Shown in pieces: positions 1-10,500 of a DNA stretch of 64,000 nt; position 1 is the first letter of the stretch; every line of letters starts with the position of its first letter. The DNA comes from Toxoplasma gondii ME49 (Eukaryota > Apicomplexa > Conoidasida > Eucoccidiorida > Sarcocystidae). Location of the stretch: positions 1,202,458-1,266,457 of the forward strand of contig NC_031476.1 of NCBI RefSeq assembly GCF_000006565.2. The letters are read 5' to 3'. The position numbers and the translations under genes were made by a program. Under the pieces are notes generated by a model that saw only the letters and a list, made by a program, of their open reading frames with translations, ran no database searches and was not told the DNA's origin.

Positions 1-166
1 GCTTCCTCTTCTCGTTTTCTTGCTTTTCCTTCTGCGTGGGTTTTTCTTTTTCTTTCTCGTCTGTGTACGTCTATCTTCCTCAACCGCGATACTGCCCAGT
101 TGTAGGTCGCTGGCTCTGCGCTCTCCTGTGCTGGGATCGCTTTGTGAAGTCAGTTTCTCTCTGCAG

Positions 167-1258
167 GTTTCCAGCCTCAGTCCACCAGGGGTCGGAAGGT
201 GCCTTTGAATCGACCAGAACACGAGATGGCGTGCGACTGACATCCATATAACATATCGATAGATATAAACGTAGACTAATAGGTGCACATGCAAGTGCAT
301 TCATGCTTCTATATAGATATATTTATATACAGGTATGTATACATACGTATATATATATATATATATATTTGTGGATGAGTGTGGCAGACGTCCAGTAGTT
401 TGCAATGAGAAGCATTTTTTTGGTGGTCGTGCTTTCGTGTGAAACTCCGCAGAATGTCTTTCGATCGGCGCGGCCTTCACGGAGACGTGTCTCTCCTTTG
501 CCTTGGATGGACGCCTGACTCCTCAGCAGATCCTTTTCCTCGAACAAACTTTCAAACGGGTGAGTGCGTTGCCTCACGAAGTCTATATCAGAAAGGCACA
601 AGATCAATATACTCCTATCCACAGCAATGCACGTTTCTGTTGTTTACACGCATACAGAGGTATATATATACACACAAACATTTTACTGTAAACATTTCAT
701 TTTTTCACAGTGGTGCGTGGATTCAACACGATGAACATCCTCACATCGGTAGGCAGTTGAACAGATCTAGACAGATGGCAGTAGAGAGATCCAGATGATT
801 AGTAGAGACAAAGATACAGAAAAATAGGTAGGTAGATAGAGAGGTTAGATAGGCGTAGACTCTGCCGATGGTCGAGTGTGCAAGGAGCGCTGTTGGTGAG
901 GTTCTTTTCATCGATATATTTATGACCGTGAGAGCCGACTGTCGCTTTTTTCATGGACATATGAGTCTGCCTTTTCTCGCAGGTGATGGCGACGAGTTTG
1001 ACAGACTGTGTCCGAGCTAGCAGCACCGCAGCTCCCGGCTTGCTGCGGCGGGGTCCGGGCGCGGCAAAGAAGCTGGCACCTGTGGGGAACGCGTGGACTC
1101 TGAAGGGGACGTGTCTCTCGTTCAAGCGCGAGGGCGATGCGACTCGCATGATTCTTGAAGACGCCTCCTTAAATATCAAGGGCCTTTTTCTCCCATGCAA
1201 ACGTCTATGTCTCGTCGATCTTGCCGGACAACAAACTAAGAAACGGAGGCTCTTGTAA
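167..1258 (+). CDS. 3' exons of an unrecognised protein-coding gene
   Basis: Not recognised. The best model joins a short exon 167-198, an exon 453-559 and a last exon 983-1258 ending in TAA. Visible splice signals are CTGCAG before 167, CCGCAG before 453, CGG|GTGAGT after 559 and a T-rich tract ending TCGCAG before 983. The phases fit (G + AA across the first junction, phase 0 across the second). The encoded C-terminus is about 138 residues, includes LDGRLTPQQILFLEQTFKR, and ends in a basic KKRRLL tail. The 983-1258 exon is the best supported because it is open from the acceptor to the stop with coding-like composition. The start must lie upstream of the window, so this is a partial gene. 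I see no catalytic motif and assign no function. The short first exon is speculative. Confidence 0.4.
348..369. repeat. (TA)n microsatellite
   Basis: A run of alternating T and A inside an inferred intron of the first gene, preceded by degenerate ATA-rich sequence. It is a simple dinucleotide repeat with no coding capacity. Confidence 0.9.
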
Positions 1259-1331
1259 TGGAAATGCCACCACCAAAAGAACAGAGGCAACATGCCGTAC
1301 GCCCACCACCACAGATAAACACACGTGCAGC

Positions 1332-1366
<35 letters not shown>

Positions 1367-2632
1367 TTTGTATAAATTAGGTGGCCGAGTATATAATAGG
1401 CAATACGTGCTTCTCAAATGTAGTTGTGAGCATGTGACGCGCTGAGCAGAAGGATAGCGAGGCCAACAAAGGTGGATCTACGCAGAGAGAGCGTGTCCTT
1501 GTCTCCAGTTTCGTTCTTGCACAAGGCCGCATGCATTTCCACAAATACCCTTATGTCGCAATGGTTAGAGGTTTGTGCCTTGCTGGCGGCGAAGCATGAA
1601 GCTGTGGGGCGACCTACGAAACTGTCACTAGAGAACAGTGAACAAACTGGAGTGAGAGGCGAAGTGCTCAAGCATTTCTCGGCATTCATTTTGAGTGCAG
1701 AGAAGCCCATCGACCTCGGCAAGCATCCTGCTCAGTTTGCAGCCATGTCTGTACAGAGCGCCTCCACCAGTGCACGTCGGAGCCAGTGGCAATGCATTTC
1801 TCGTTTTTTTCCCTAGTGTGTACCTGTGGCGAAACAACCACCTTTCACGTACGCACCCACGTGGGCACATGTACATACATACACATTAATTCGAGTAAGT
1901 ACCTCTAGAGAGACGGATCATCCAGGAAGCAGCTGTACTGGGATCGAAGAGACAGTGTCATTAGCGGACCTTCGACTCGGATTGCTTTTCGCTACCTCTG
2001 GCCTGGGCGGGCAACACTTCCCGGGTTGCATGGGAACGAGAGCCAACATTGCATGCAGTTTCCTTTAAGAAGTGTGAAAACGGTTCCTGGTGTGTCGAGT
2101 CGTCACATTGGCCACAGAAGATATCTTGAGCGTTCGCTCGACGTCACTGGAACTTCCTATCGCGGAAATGAGACGGCACCTGCGATCGCACGCAAGACGC
2201 CGAACGAGAGAAGGCAAAACATGTAGCCCCTCTCGGAGGCTCCCCTCTGGCAGAAACGAAGAAAAAAGTCCTCGGATGCAGGGAGAGGCGCGGGACAGTG
2301 GAGAGGTCCTTTCCACATGCACTCGTAACGAAGCGTCGCTGGCCTCTTCACAACGTTGAAAGACGCCGCGCCAAGACAGACAAAAATACATTTTGCCACA
2401 CTACTCTGCGGGGCTTCCACATGCACGCACCTATCCGTAGGCCGCCCCGGCTTTCTCGGCAACCCTCGCAAACACAAATTCGACACGTTCCCTTGCTTCT
2501 TTCGATACGCCATCCCAGGTGTCTCGAAAAAAAACCTGTGACGCCAGAAAGTTTGAAACGCATTTCGCTGCTTCTCTGAAGCGCGCATGCGTGCGAATGT
2601 GCCCGCGACAAGGCAATGCGCGTCGCCGCGCC
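1259..2632. other. Convergent 3' spacer, no supported gene
   Basis: Lies between the 3' end of the first gene (+) and the 3' end of ARV1 (-). Short open frames exist on both strands (for example + 1472-1816), but none has splice support or a recognisable motif. A TA microsatellite is at 1331-1368. The region probably holds the two 3' UTRs. Confidence 0.6.
1331..1368. repeat. (TA)n microsatellite
   Basis: An alternating TA run interrupted by one TATG, about 75 bases after the stop of the first gene and therefore in its 3' flank or UTR. Confidence 0.9.
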
Positions 2633-5212
2633 TCACGTGACGAGATCCAGGACAAACGACATGGCCCACTGGGCGTCTCGAGAGAGGAGGGAGAGCGGCG
2701 ACAGGTGGGCGAGGGTGCCGCCGTAGAGACTGGGTGTGACGATTCCGAAGGCGGGGAACTTGAGAGGCGGGAGGAGCAGAATTTGCACGAGCCGCGCGAG
2801 CGCCTTCGCAGCAACTGCGCCCAACACGATGAGCACAGACGCGACGGGGTGCGCGCCGTTCAAGAAGACGCTGACGGCGACCACGTTCGAAGTGAGGGTG
2901 AAGAAAGACACGAAGTGCTGAAGATGCAGGTTCTCTTCCCAAGCCATCATCAGCAGCGTCGCCATCTTCCCAAACATAGACACAATCAAGGCGGCGGCGA
3001 GGTAGTTGTACTTGACAATCACGGCCCTGTTCTGCTCTCCCTGCTCGGGTCGGTTGCCTCTCGCCTTTCGTCCCCGCAGGACAAACGTCACACGCAGGCC
3101 GCGCTTCTCAGCTGTCTTCGCAGCTTCCTCTGAGAAGCAAAACTGTCCCACAGACACAGCGCTCCTCCTTCCCTCCTCGCGCTCAGCATGTCCCTCGTCT
3201 CCCAGAACGTATGACACTGCATCCGCCTTTTTCTCTCGCGATGGATGCAGTCGATGCGGCTCTCGCTGGGATGGCGGGCGAAGCTCCGAGTGGCCACGGG
3301 TTGCCTGGCTTCTTTCCCGGTGCGCAGGGTGGCTGTCGTTTCCGAAAGCAGTACTGGTCGACGCGCCTGGCACCTCAAGCATGCGCGCTTCGCCGAGCGT
3401 CTCGCGACTCAGCGTCGGTCTCTGCTGTTCTTCCCTCGATGCCCTCCCCGTCCCCAGACACAGCGCATGCAACCACGCTGCTGAGGCCTCGATCCGGCGA
3501 CGCAGCGCGGTCCACGTCGCCTTCGCGGACCTCTCCATGGTTTTGAGCCAGGCGCCCGCGAGGTGACGAGTCCGAGTCTCTGCTTCTCCCATAACACACG
3601 CATCCAGCTCTCGAGAGCCGCCAAGCCTACGTCCGGACCGTGCGCGTTCAGGTTCTTGCGCAGCGTCCTCCCACCCACAGTAAAAGACACGAGAGCCGTA
3701 GTGCCAGCGAACGAAGACCCATGTGAAAGCGATCGCCGAAAAGAGGTAGACGAAGAAGTCCAAAGTGCACTGCGCAATGATAAAAACCTGGAGATCCCAG
3801 GCAGCCAAAGGGCTGCTCTGCAGCAGCCACCGCAGCACGTCTGCGTGCACGTCGGCTTGCGACACGGGCATGTCGCTGCCTGGCTTGCGCTCGCGGATCG
3901 GGGACAGGGCAGTGTCCTCGGCCTCTATCTCCCACTGGAGCACTGGGGGCGGACAAACCGGGCGGTCTTGTGTGTCGTCTCCGAGACAAACGGGAGAGGC
4001 GGTGGGCGGGCTGGCCAGTGAAGCGGCAGGGGGGAGAGAGGCGAGACCCTCCACAGGAGCCGCGCGCCTCCGTCCGTCACCAAAACGCGACTCGATGTGC
4101 TCAAAGCCAACCTGCCTCCCAACAGTGTGCGTCAGCGAGCCCTGCGGCACCGCCGGCCAGTCTGAGGGCCGCGACGCAGACGACAGTTTCAACAGCGCGT
4201 CAGGAGTCCTCTTGACCAGGTGGCGGGGCGCCAGCGAGCACAGGCGAAACCGATCTCTCCCGGACGACAGGAGACTGAAGGCGACGAAGGTCACGACCCC
4301 TACGCCGAGGTAGAAAGGCGAACACCACAACGAGCGTCTTCTTCTGCGGCGCGTCCGGCGCCAGAAATCCGGGGACGGGCTGAACGGCTCCGCGTCCAAC
4401 GGAGACTCGGGCGCGTTTTCGAGCGCGCAGCCGCGCCTCCAGCGAAACCGCCTGCGTCCCACTGAGATGCAGCTCTCCGCTTCGTAGTCGAGCTCAGAAA
4501 CGTCTGAGAATTCAGAGAGCGACGAGTTCTGCCAAACGTCGTCGGCAACCTCGTCCCGCGTCGCGGCCCTGAGGTTCTCCGCACCGAACGTGTGCGAGGT
4601 GGAGTCGCTGAGAGCGTCGCGCCGCGGATCCCCGTAACTCTCCTCTTGGCAAAAAACCTCCGTGTTGGCCTGCTCGACAGGCAAACACGGCCGACCTCCC
4701 TCGTGGGAACTGCGGCGGAAACTGTCCTGACCATGCGCGTTCGCTCCGTCTGGTGACGCCTCCTCTGCAGCCAGAGGCCACGGTGTATTACCAGCTGCGG
4801 ATCTAGCGCGCGCGCCAGGAGACTCGGCTCGCTCATCACCGTGGGAAGAGAAGTCGTAGCCCCGAGCGGCAGTGCGTTCTTTCGCGTGCTGGAAGTAGGC
4901 TCTCGCCAGACTCGCATGCAGAAGAAACCAGCGCGTGTAGGTGTCGAAGAGAATGCAGACGACGGCGAAGTTCCGAACCGAGGGCGGGACGCCGGTCTCC
5001 GCATACGGCAGGCGGTTGAAGATAAGGTGGCGGTACGCCTGCGGTTTGTGGAGCAGCAGGTCGATGAAAATCAGCAGGACCTCGTACTCAACATACTTGT
5101 CCGCAGTCTTACCGCAGGCGGCACACCGCGCCAACCGGATGTTTTGGAAGTGAGGTGGAAAGCGCCGGCATGTCGACGAAAGGGGAACCGAACACTCCAC
5201 GCATATCACCAT
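2633..5212 (-). CDS. ARV1: ARV1 family ER lipid/sterol homeostasis protein, greatly expanded
   Basis: Single-exon gene. Starting at the ATG at 5212 gives 859 residues. That start puts MVICVECSVPL at the N-terminus, as in Arv1 proteins; an in-frame ATG at 5257 would add 15 residues. The Arv1 zinc-binding block is clear: C4 and C7, then C30 and C33 (RCAAC), followed by GKTADKYVEYEVLLIFIDLL and KPQAYRHLIFNRL, which match the family's signature of a 'DKYVE' run and a tyrosine-histidine block. Hydrophobic segments follow, and the last third is membrane-rich (around LAAALIVSMFGKMATLLMMA and VLIVLGAVAAKALARL). Yeast Arv1 is 321 residues. The excess is low-complexity acidic and Arg/Ser-rich sequence inserted between the zinc/first membrane part and later membrane segments. 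Arv1 acts in the ER membrane in sterol, sphingolipid and GPI-precursor distribution. Transcribed divergently from RRP41. Confidence 0.93.
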   Translation of the reverse strand: MVICVECSVPLSSTCRRFPPHFQNIRLARCAACGKTADKYVEYEVLLIFIDLLLHKPQAYRHLIFNRLPYAETGVPPSVRNFAVVCILFDTYTRWFLLHASLARAYFQHAKERTAARGYDFSSHGDERAESPGARARSAAGNTPWPLAAEEASPDGANAHGQDSFRRSSHEGGRPCLPVEQANTEVFCQEESYGDPRRDALSDSTSHTFGAENLRAATRDEVADDVWQNSSLSEFSDVSELDYEAESCISVGRRRFRWRRGCALENAPESPLDAEPFSPSPDFWRRTRRRRRRSLWCSPFYLGVGVVTFVAFSLLSSGRDRFRLCSLAPRHLVKRTPDALLKLSSASRPSDWPAVPQGSLTHTVGRQVGFEHIESRFGDGRRRAAPVEGLASLPPAASLASPPTASPVCLGDDTQDRPVCPPPVLQWEIEAEDTALSPIRERKPGSDMPVSQADVHADVLRWLLQSSPLAAWDLQVFIIAQCTLDFFVYLFSAIAFTWVFVRWHYGSRVFYCGWEDAAQEPERARSGRRLGGSRELDACVMGEAETRTRHLAGAWLKTMERSAKATWTALRRRIEASAAWLHALCLGTGRASREEQQRPTLSRETLGEARMLEVPGASTSTAFGNDSHPAHRERSQATRGHSELRPPSQREPHRLHPSREKKADAVSYVLGDEGHAEREEGRRSAVSVGQFCFSEEAAKTAEKRGLRVTFVLRGRKARGNRPEQGEQNRAVIVKYNYLAAALIVSMFGKMATLLMMAWEENLHLQHFVSFFTLTSNVVAVSVFLNGAHPVASVLIVLGAVAAKALARLVQILLLPPLKFPAFGIVTPSLYGGTLAHLSPLSLLSRDAQWAMSFVLDLVT

Positions 5213-6968
5213 AATTGCCGCAAGGGAGTGCAACAGGGGCAGGAGTGAGGCGGGCACAGATTCGGCAGAACGGGGACGGGACCCGAGCGCTCCGGTCTAG
5301 TAGCATCTCGAGGCAGAGAGGGAAGGAATATCGACTCTTCAACGGCGATGGAGAGATTTAACACCGTATGTTCGCGTTTTTGCTCCCGGACGCCGCCGAC
5401 TTGCCGCCGCTGAGTGGGCGGCGGATCGCAGCGGCGGCTACGGAAAAAAACGCAGCCCAGTGGCCTAAAAACGAAGAAGTGAGAGAAAGCGAACTGCGGA
5501 TGAACAAAGCGAATCACGGGCGCGAAAACGGGGAAAACAGCAGACCGTCTACAAGAGTAGATCTCCGTTGCTTGGACAGTGTGCCACCTGCCGGAAAAGA
5601 AGGCTCGGGCGGAACATTGGAAGAGCGTTGATTCGAAGGTGAACAGGGGAAAACGGGATAAACGAGAGATTCTCCTTCTTTAACGCTGAAAAGACCTGTT
5701 TCCACGGTAAATGCAGTCCAGAAGCAAAGAAAACAAGTGAAGACAACATGCAACCCGCTCCAGACACTGGCAGACAAACTGGGCGACTCCGCGCATAAGC
5801 GAAGTGTACATACACCCGCCACCGGCGTTAAAACGCAAGGGAGGAAGTGAAGAGCCTGATAAAGTGACAAAAACTCAGTCGGGCATCCTTGAATTTGTTT
5901 GTTTCTCTCTGTCACCGCTGCATCCCAGCTGCCCAGCTCCTCTCGTCTGCATGCTGGTAGGACACCGGATTTTCCGATCGTAGAAAAGGTGCAGGGCTGG
6001 TAGGCATGCATCGACAGGCTCCGCGGAGGCGCGCATGCATCGATACCTACCGGGGTGGGAGTAGGGATTCTTCATTTTTTGTCGAAGTTGTATTACGGAC
6101 CGAATACGGTGCCCGCTGTTGACTTTCCTAAACTGGCTGACTCAACTGAGACGCAGGCTGTGATTTGTCGGTGGAACCCGCACGACCCTGTGCGCATTTG
6201 GTGGCACCGGACGACTCAACGGCATCTTTTGTTATTCTCTTGCAATGAAAATATGTCGTTATCCTTCCAGAGGAGAATCAGAATGCACGCGCAACAAATC
6301 TCGTCTTAGTTCAGCTTTCCCTTGGTCTGATGTGTCTGGGATATCCGTCTTCAACAGTCTCCTGTAGGTCCAAGTCCCTCGCAGCTGCCTGACACTGTCG
6401 TTTCCGCCAGCCCTCGTATTCGTTGTCTCACGCCGTTCTCTTGCATCAAGGTCAACCTTGCGTATGTGTTGCCTTGCTCCGGTCTAAAAGTAGCCTCTCT
6501 GCTGCTTGTCACTCCTTTCCAGTCTCTTCACATTCGTGCCGCGTTTTTTCTGAGCATGGCTGACAACTCGCTGCAGCAATTGCGTTACCGAGTTGTTAAT
6601 GGTCTTCAACTGCGAAAAGGGCGAATGCCTGATTTCTTCAATTCTTCCTACGCTTTGCCTGCTTCTCTTCCCATGTTTCCGCCTTCCACTTCGTTGTCGT
6701 TGGAGCTCAGGATATGCCTAGTGAATTGAGAATGTGAAGAGGGTAGGTCGCTTTGGTGTGAATCCCGTTCACAAGTAGTCTGATGAAATGACGACGGTCT
6801 GTTAATCTGGGAGTTCTTGTTTCTTCCCGCGCGACCTGTCCCTTTGAACTGACTCACGCGATGGACTAGACCTTTACGTCCATTCCGACAGCCGGGTACG
6901 CCTGCGGCTGAGCGCGTTTGTCTGTGTCTGTGTCCCCGCGTTTCTTCGTCGTCTTAACATCTCACACC
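5213..6968. promoter_or_regulatory. Divergent promoter/5' UTR region between ARV1 and RRP41
   Basis: A 1.75 kb non-coding spacer between the ARV1 start (-) and the RRP41 start (+), so both promoters should lie here. It contains a paired GCATGCATCGA element (6004-6043). No TATA-type element is obvious. Open frames inside it (for example - 5514-6011, + 6466-6729) look like chance. Stretches of T/C-rich sequence near 6500-6900 fit a 5' UTR of RRP41. Confidence 0.55.
6004..6043. promoter_or_regulatory. Paired GCATGCATCGA elements
   Basis: Two identical 11-base copies at 6004-6014 and 6033-6043, direct repeats 29 bases apart centre to centre, each containing the palindrome GCATGC. GCATGC/TGCATGC is an established apicomplexan promoter motif and ApiAP2-type binding core. 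The location between two divergent start codons supports a regulatory role, but binding is inferred. Confidence 0.45.
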
Positions 6969-9900
6969 ATGGCCAGCCAACAGCTGCCTTCGGACCCCCT
7001 GTCCACGCTCTTTCCCTCCCTGGAGTTTCTCCGCGCAGATGGACGCCGGCCCCACGAGCTGAGGGAACTGCGTTTCTCGACTTGCGTTCCCTCCCTGCTT
7101 CCTTCGCCGTCTGCTCGCCCTGCTTCCGCCTCCGACCCGCGAAAAGCTGACTCTTCAGTGGAGAGCGAAGAGAACAACCTTGCTCCTTTTGCCTCTGGTG
7201 GCGTCGGCACGCATGCGGACGGCCGTAGCTTGGTCTCCTTCGGCAGCACGAAAGTGGCTGCGTTTGTCTTTGGCCCCAGGCCGCTTCCCGCGGGTGCAGG
7301 CAACGCAAGTCGAGCTCTGGTGTCGGCCTCTGGTGGCGGGTGGAGCGAGCGTGGCGTCCTCGAGGAGGGCTTCGACGCTTCAGGTGCGGACAGCGTACTC
7401 GGCCAGGGCGGGGCAGCAGGCTCTGGAGGCGCAGCGGAGCGCGCGTCCCTGCTCTGTCGCGTAGGCATCGCCCCCTTCAGCGGCGACTGGCGGGCAGATG
7501 TGACGCGGAGTGGAGGAGCTGCAGAGGAACATGAAGTCGCTCTAGGTGTCCGCAAAGTCGTCGAAAGTGTCATCCTTGCAGATACCTGCCCGCGGTCCCT
7601 CATTTGTCTGTTCGTCCACGTCGTCGAAAACGACGGAGGTAAGCGGCCTGGAGGCGGGTCGGACCGCACGCAGACACTAACTTGTGTCTCTCGGTGGCAG
7701 GAAATCGAGAACGACATCGACGATGGTGCAGAAATCTATGATTCTGAGCTTTTCCGAAGATCATCGTCTACCGTCGCGTGTGCGGGTACCCAAGTTGCGG
7801 TGCATGCACAGCCTCCGGGGATCATGGGTGGGTGACGCAGACGTTTAGCCTAGCGTTCTGTTTAGCAATAAAGGCTGGAGATCCTCTCGTCAAGCAAATT
7901 GGAGCTCAAAGTGTTGCGATCTTGGCTTCAATAAATGAACGACTTGGGAACGAAGACAAACCCACGGTTTTGAGTCGCCCTCCAGGGGGCGGAGCATCTG
8001 TTGTTTGTTGCTAAATAGTTCATGGTGAGTTTTTCAGCGTGCTTTGTGGCCTGCAAATTGTGACCTCCCCCTCGCATCGTACTTTGTTGTCAGGAATATT
8101 GGCAGCGTCCATCAGCGCCGCAAGTCTCGCCCTTGTTGATGCAGGTAAGGTCTCGGCGTTCGTATGGCCTCTTCCTCACGTTCCTCTTCTGAGCAAAAAA
8201 TCGGTTCGGTGTGTTTCTTGTCGTGGAAAGCAACCGAGAGGGAACGCGTGTATTTGGTTCTGCGTGCGTGCACGCAGTCACGCAGTGGCGCATAACTGCG
8301 TGAACTGAACACGTGTATATTTGTATAGGTATATATAATATATATATATATATATACGCCTGTGAATACTTCAGTGATACACGTACTGTCCCGACCACAG
8401 AACTTAACGAACAGGAACACTTCGGGCATGAGGATTTGACCGCATGAGGCAGTTGCAGTCGAGGCTTCCATTTGGTCTCAGTGACGCTATCAGGCAAGTA
8501 GAAATGTGGCAGAGTTATGATAGGCCGCTTGACTAGAATCTAGCAGTGCACCTTTTTTCTGGCCGGTATGCAGGCATTGCCACGAAAGACTTCGTTGCGG
8601 CAATGTCGTGCGTGTACATGCCTCGTCAACTGACGCCTCTTCTGGACCCTCCTCGAGCTGAGCTACAGACTGGGGCTCCGAGTCTGACTTTGGCGATGCT
8701 TGTGTCTTCTGGTGAGGTAAGTTGCTGTTTTCGTTTCGCCTCGCGATGCATTGCGAAGGCAGGTGAATTATCGTTCGCTGACCCCTCTTGACTATGTTGC
8801 TGCAACTGACAACAGCGACACGCAAAATCTCTCTACATATCATGTTGGAGATGAAATAGAGTAAACGGAATGCTTTTAGCGTGCGGGGTAGGATAATGGC
8901 TAGTGATGCCTCCGGCCCCGTGCTGCTCTCGTCAGGTGTCTCTTCTTCAATTGGACGGCCAAGTCTCCACTGACGTCTTTGAGCAGGTACGTGCTTTTGC
9001 AATGCTTCCTTTCGACACCTGAGATACTACACCCAGAAGTGAAGGGGTCCGCCTTTGCGTAAATGACGTATATAAAAGGATGCAGAAAGTGCAAAGGCTG
9101 TTACGGCGCGGGGGTAAGAACGGCACCGCTGGCTGGCATTTGCGAGCGGGGCGTGACACTGGACTTATAAAGGTGAAAAAGGAGACTTTTCTCTTTCTCC
9201 ATATGCTGGTGCAAGGCGTGACGGTGGTGAGACGCAGGGACCGTGAACTGTGAGGACCCTTTACAGGGGCCGGCAAGATTGCGTTTGAGCGTTTGGACTG
9301 GTGTTCCTACATTTTTTCACAGCGGTCAGCTTCTAAGAAGAGAAGCAAGCATATCGTGGGAAACGATACGCAGTGTGCAGTTGCCCAAATTTTTTCGTTT
9401 GAGTAGTCTGATTAGCGGGGGGAATTGGCGGTTGTGTCATTAGCAACATAGCCTCTTTCGAAAAATGCAAAGACTGTCGGTGTCCGTTTGACAAGGAAAG
9501 GACGCTCCAGAGCTAGTCAGAGGACGAAGCTAGAGTTTGTGAAGCTCACACCCACCGGGCGTCTCTTAAGAAGAGTCGCAGTGAGGGATTCATGTCGAAC
9601 AACATTTCCCTGTTGGTCGTGCCGTGGGATGTGATGATCAGTAGAAACATGCCAGGCGTTTTCGAAGCAGTAACAACAGTGGAGTGGGTACTGCAGCGGC
9701 CTTCTTTCAATTGGGCTTGGTTTCTTATATTCACCATCGTTGTGAGGATTTCTTGAATGCATGTTTACAGATGTACGAGGCTTGCGCAGCAGGATGCCGA
9801 GAAGTCGGGGAGGCAATGAAGGCAAGTCCATCAGCAATAATTCTTGGTCTGCGGGTGTGTTTGCTCCACTTAAGATACATGTTGGATCTATCAGTGTTAC

Positions 9901-10500
9901 AAGATTTCTCTTATAGCATAGGCGCAGCGCTGCTGAAATGTGTTCGATGTGATCCGTTGCTCGCCGACTGTGTAAACATCAGGAGCCCCATATTCCACAG
10001 TCGCACTTGTCGCTCCCCCCCGTGCCGGTTCAGAAGCTTCTTCCAGGTCATGAAGCCTAGACTGAAGACCGCCGCAATAGAACGTAAAGCACTGATTCGA
10101 AGCGGTTTTAGGGACGCGAGCGTTTACTTTGTATGAGTCATATTTTCATCTGAGCGGATTACAGCGCACGAGAAGGCGTGAATGAGTGCGGCATAACGTT
10201 GCGGCGATTGGGCGTGGTGTGTCTGTAGTGAGGAGCGGGCGTGCTTTAGTTTCTACGACTTCGTTCTGTCACTCCCATAGAGGGGAATGGGTATGGCGAA
10301 ATATGGAGACGATCAACTGACGTGGACATAGGGTTCACGGTTGGAGCAACATCAAGCACCGACTCTTTTGCCAGGGTCTCGTGTGTGGGACGATGCTGTG
10401 CGTCACTGTAAGACTGTGAGTCTCTGTTTATTCCCTGCAGGTAACGATACTAGAAGCCGCGAGTCGGCGGATTCGTTTCGGTGATCGTGTCCTTAAATGA
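6969..10500 (+). CDS. RRP41: Exosome core subunit RRP41/Ski6 (RNase PH domain)
   Basis: Six exons: 6969-7638, 8094-8144, 8574-8716, 8936-8986, 9771-9821, 10441-10500 (341 residues). The ATG at 6969 has CACC before it and begins MASQQLP; an upstream in-frame ATG at 6918 is less likely. RNase PH landmarks are LRADGRRPHELR, VSFGSTKVAAFVFGP, the VVENDGG|ILAASISAASLALVDAG junction (compare human LQADGGTYAACVNAATLAVLDAG), GIATKDFVAAMSCV and VSLLQLDGQVSTDVFEQ. RRP41 is part of the six-subunit ring of the nuclear and cytoplasmic RNA exosome and pairs with RRP45; in eukaryotes the ring normally lacks its own phosphorolytic activity. Compared with about 245 residues in human, the extra length is low-complexity insertions after the first strand and around residue 120. 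The fifth intron starts with GC (AAG|GCAAGT), a non-canonical donor. Reading through it instead would add an unrelated hydrophobic tail. Confidence 0.92.
8329..8356. repeat. (TA)n microsatellite in RRP41 intron 2
   Basis: An alternating TA run inside the intron between RRP41 exons 2 and 3 (8145-8573). Confidence 0.9.

Noticed and set aside
345..370. TA-rich runs as possible promoters or origins
   Set aside because: Simple dinucleotide repeats occur inside introns and 3' flanks throughout the window, with no link to start sites.
2157..2942. 261-codon minus-strand open frame
   Set aside because: Overlaps the ARV1 3' end in another frame; Arg/His/Pro-rich with no motif.
6962..7717. 251-codon minus-strand open frame
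   Set aside because: Antisense shadow of RRP41 exon 1; Ser/Pro/Arg-rich.
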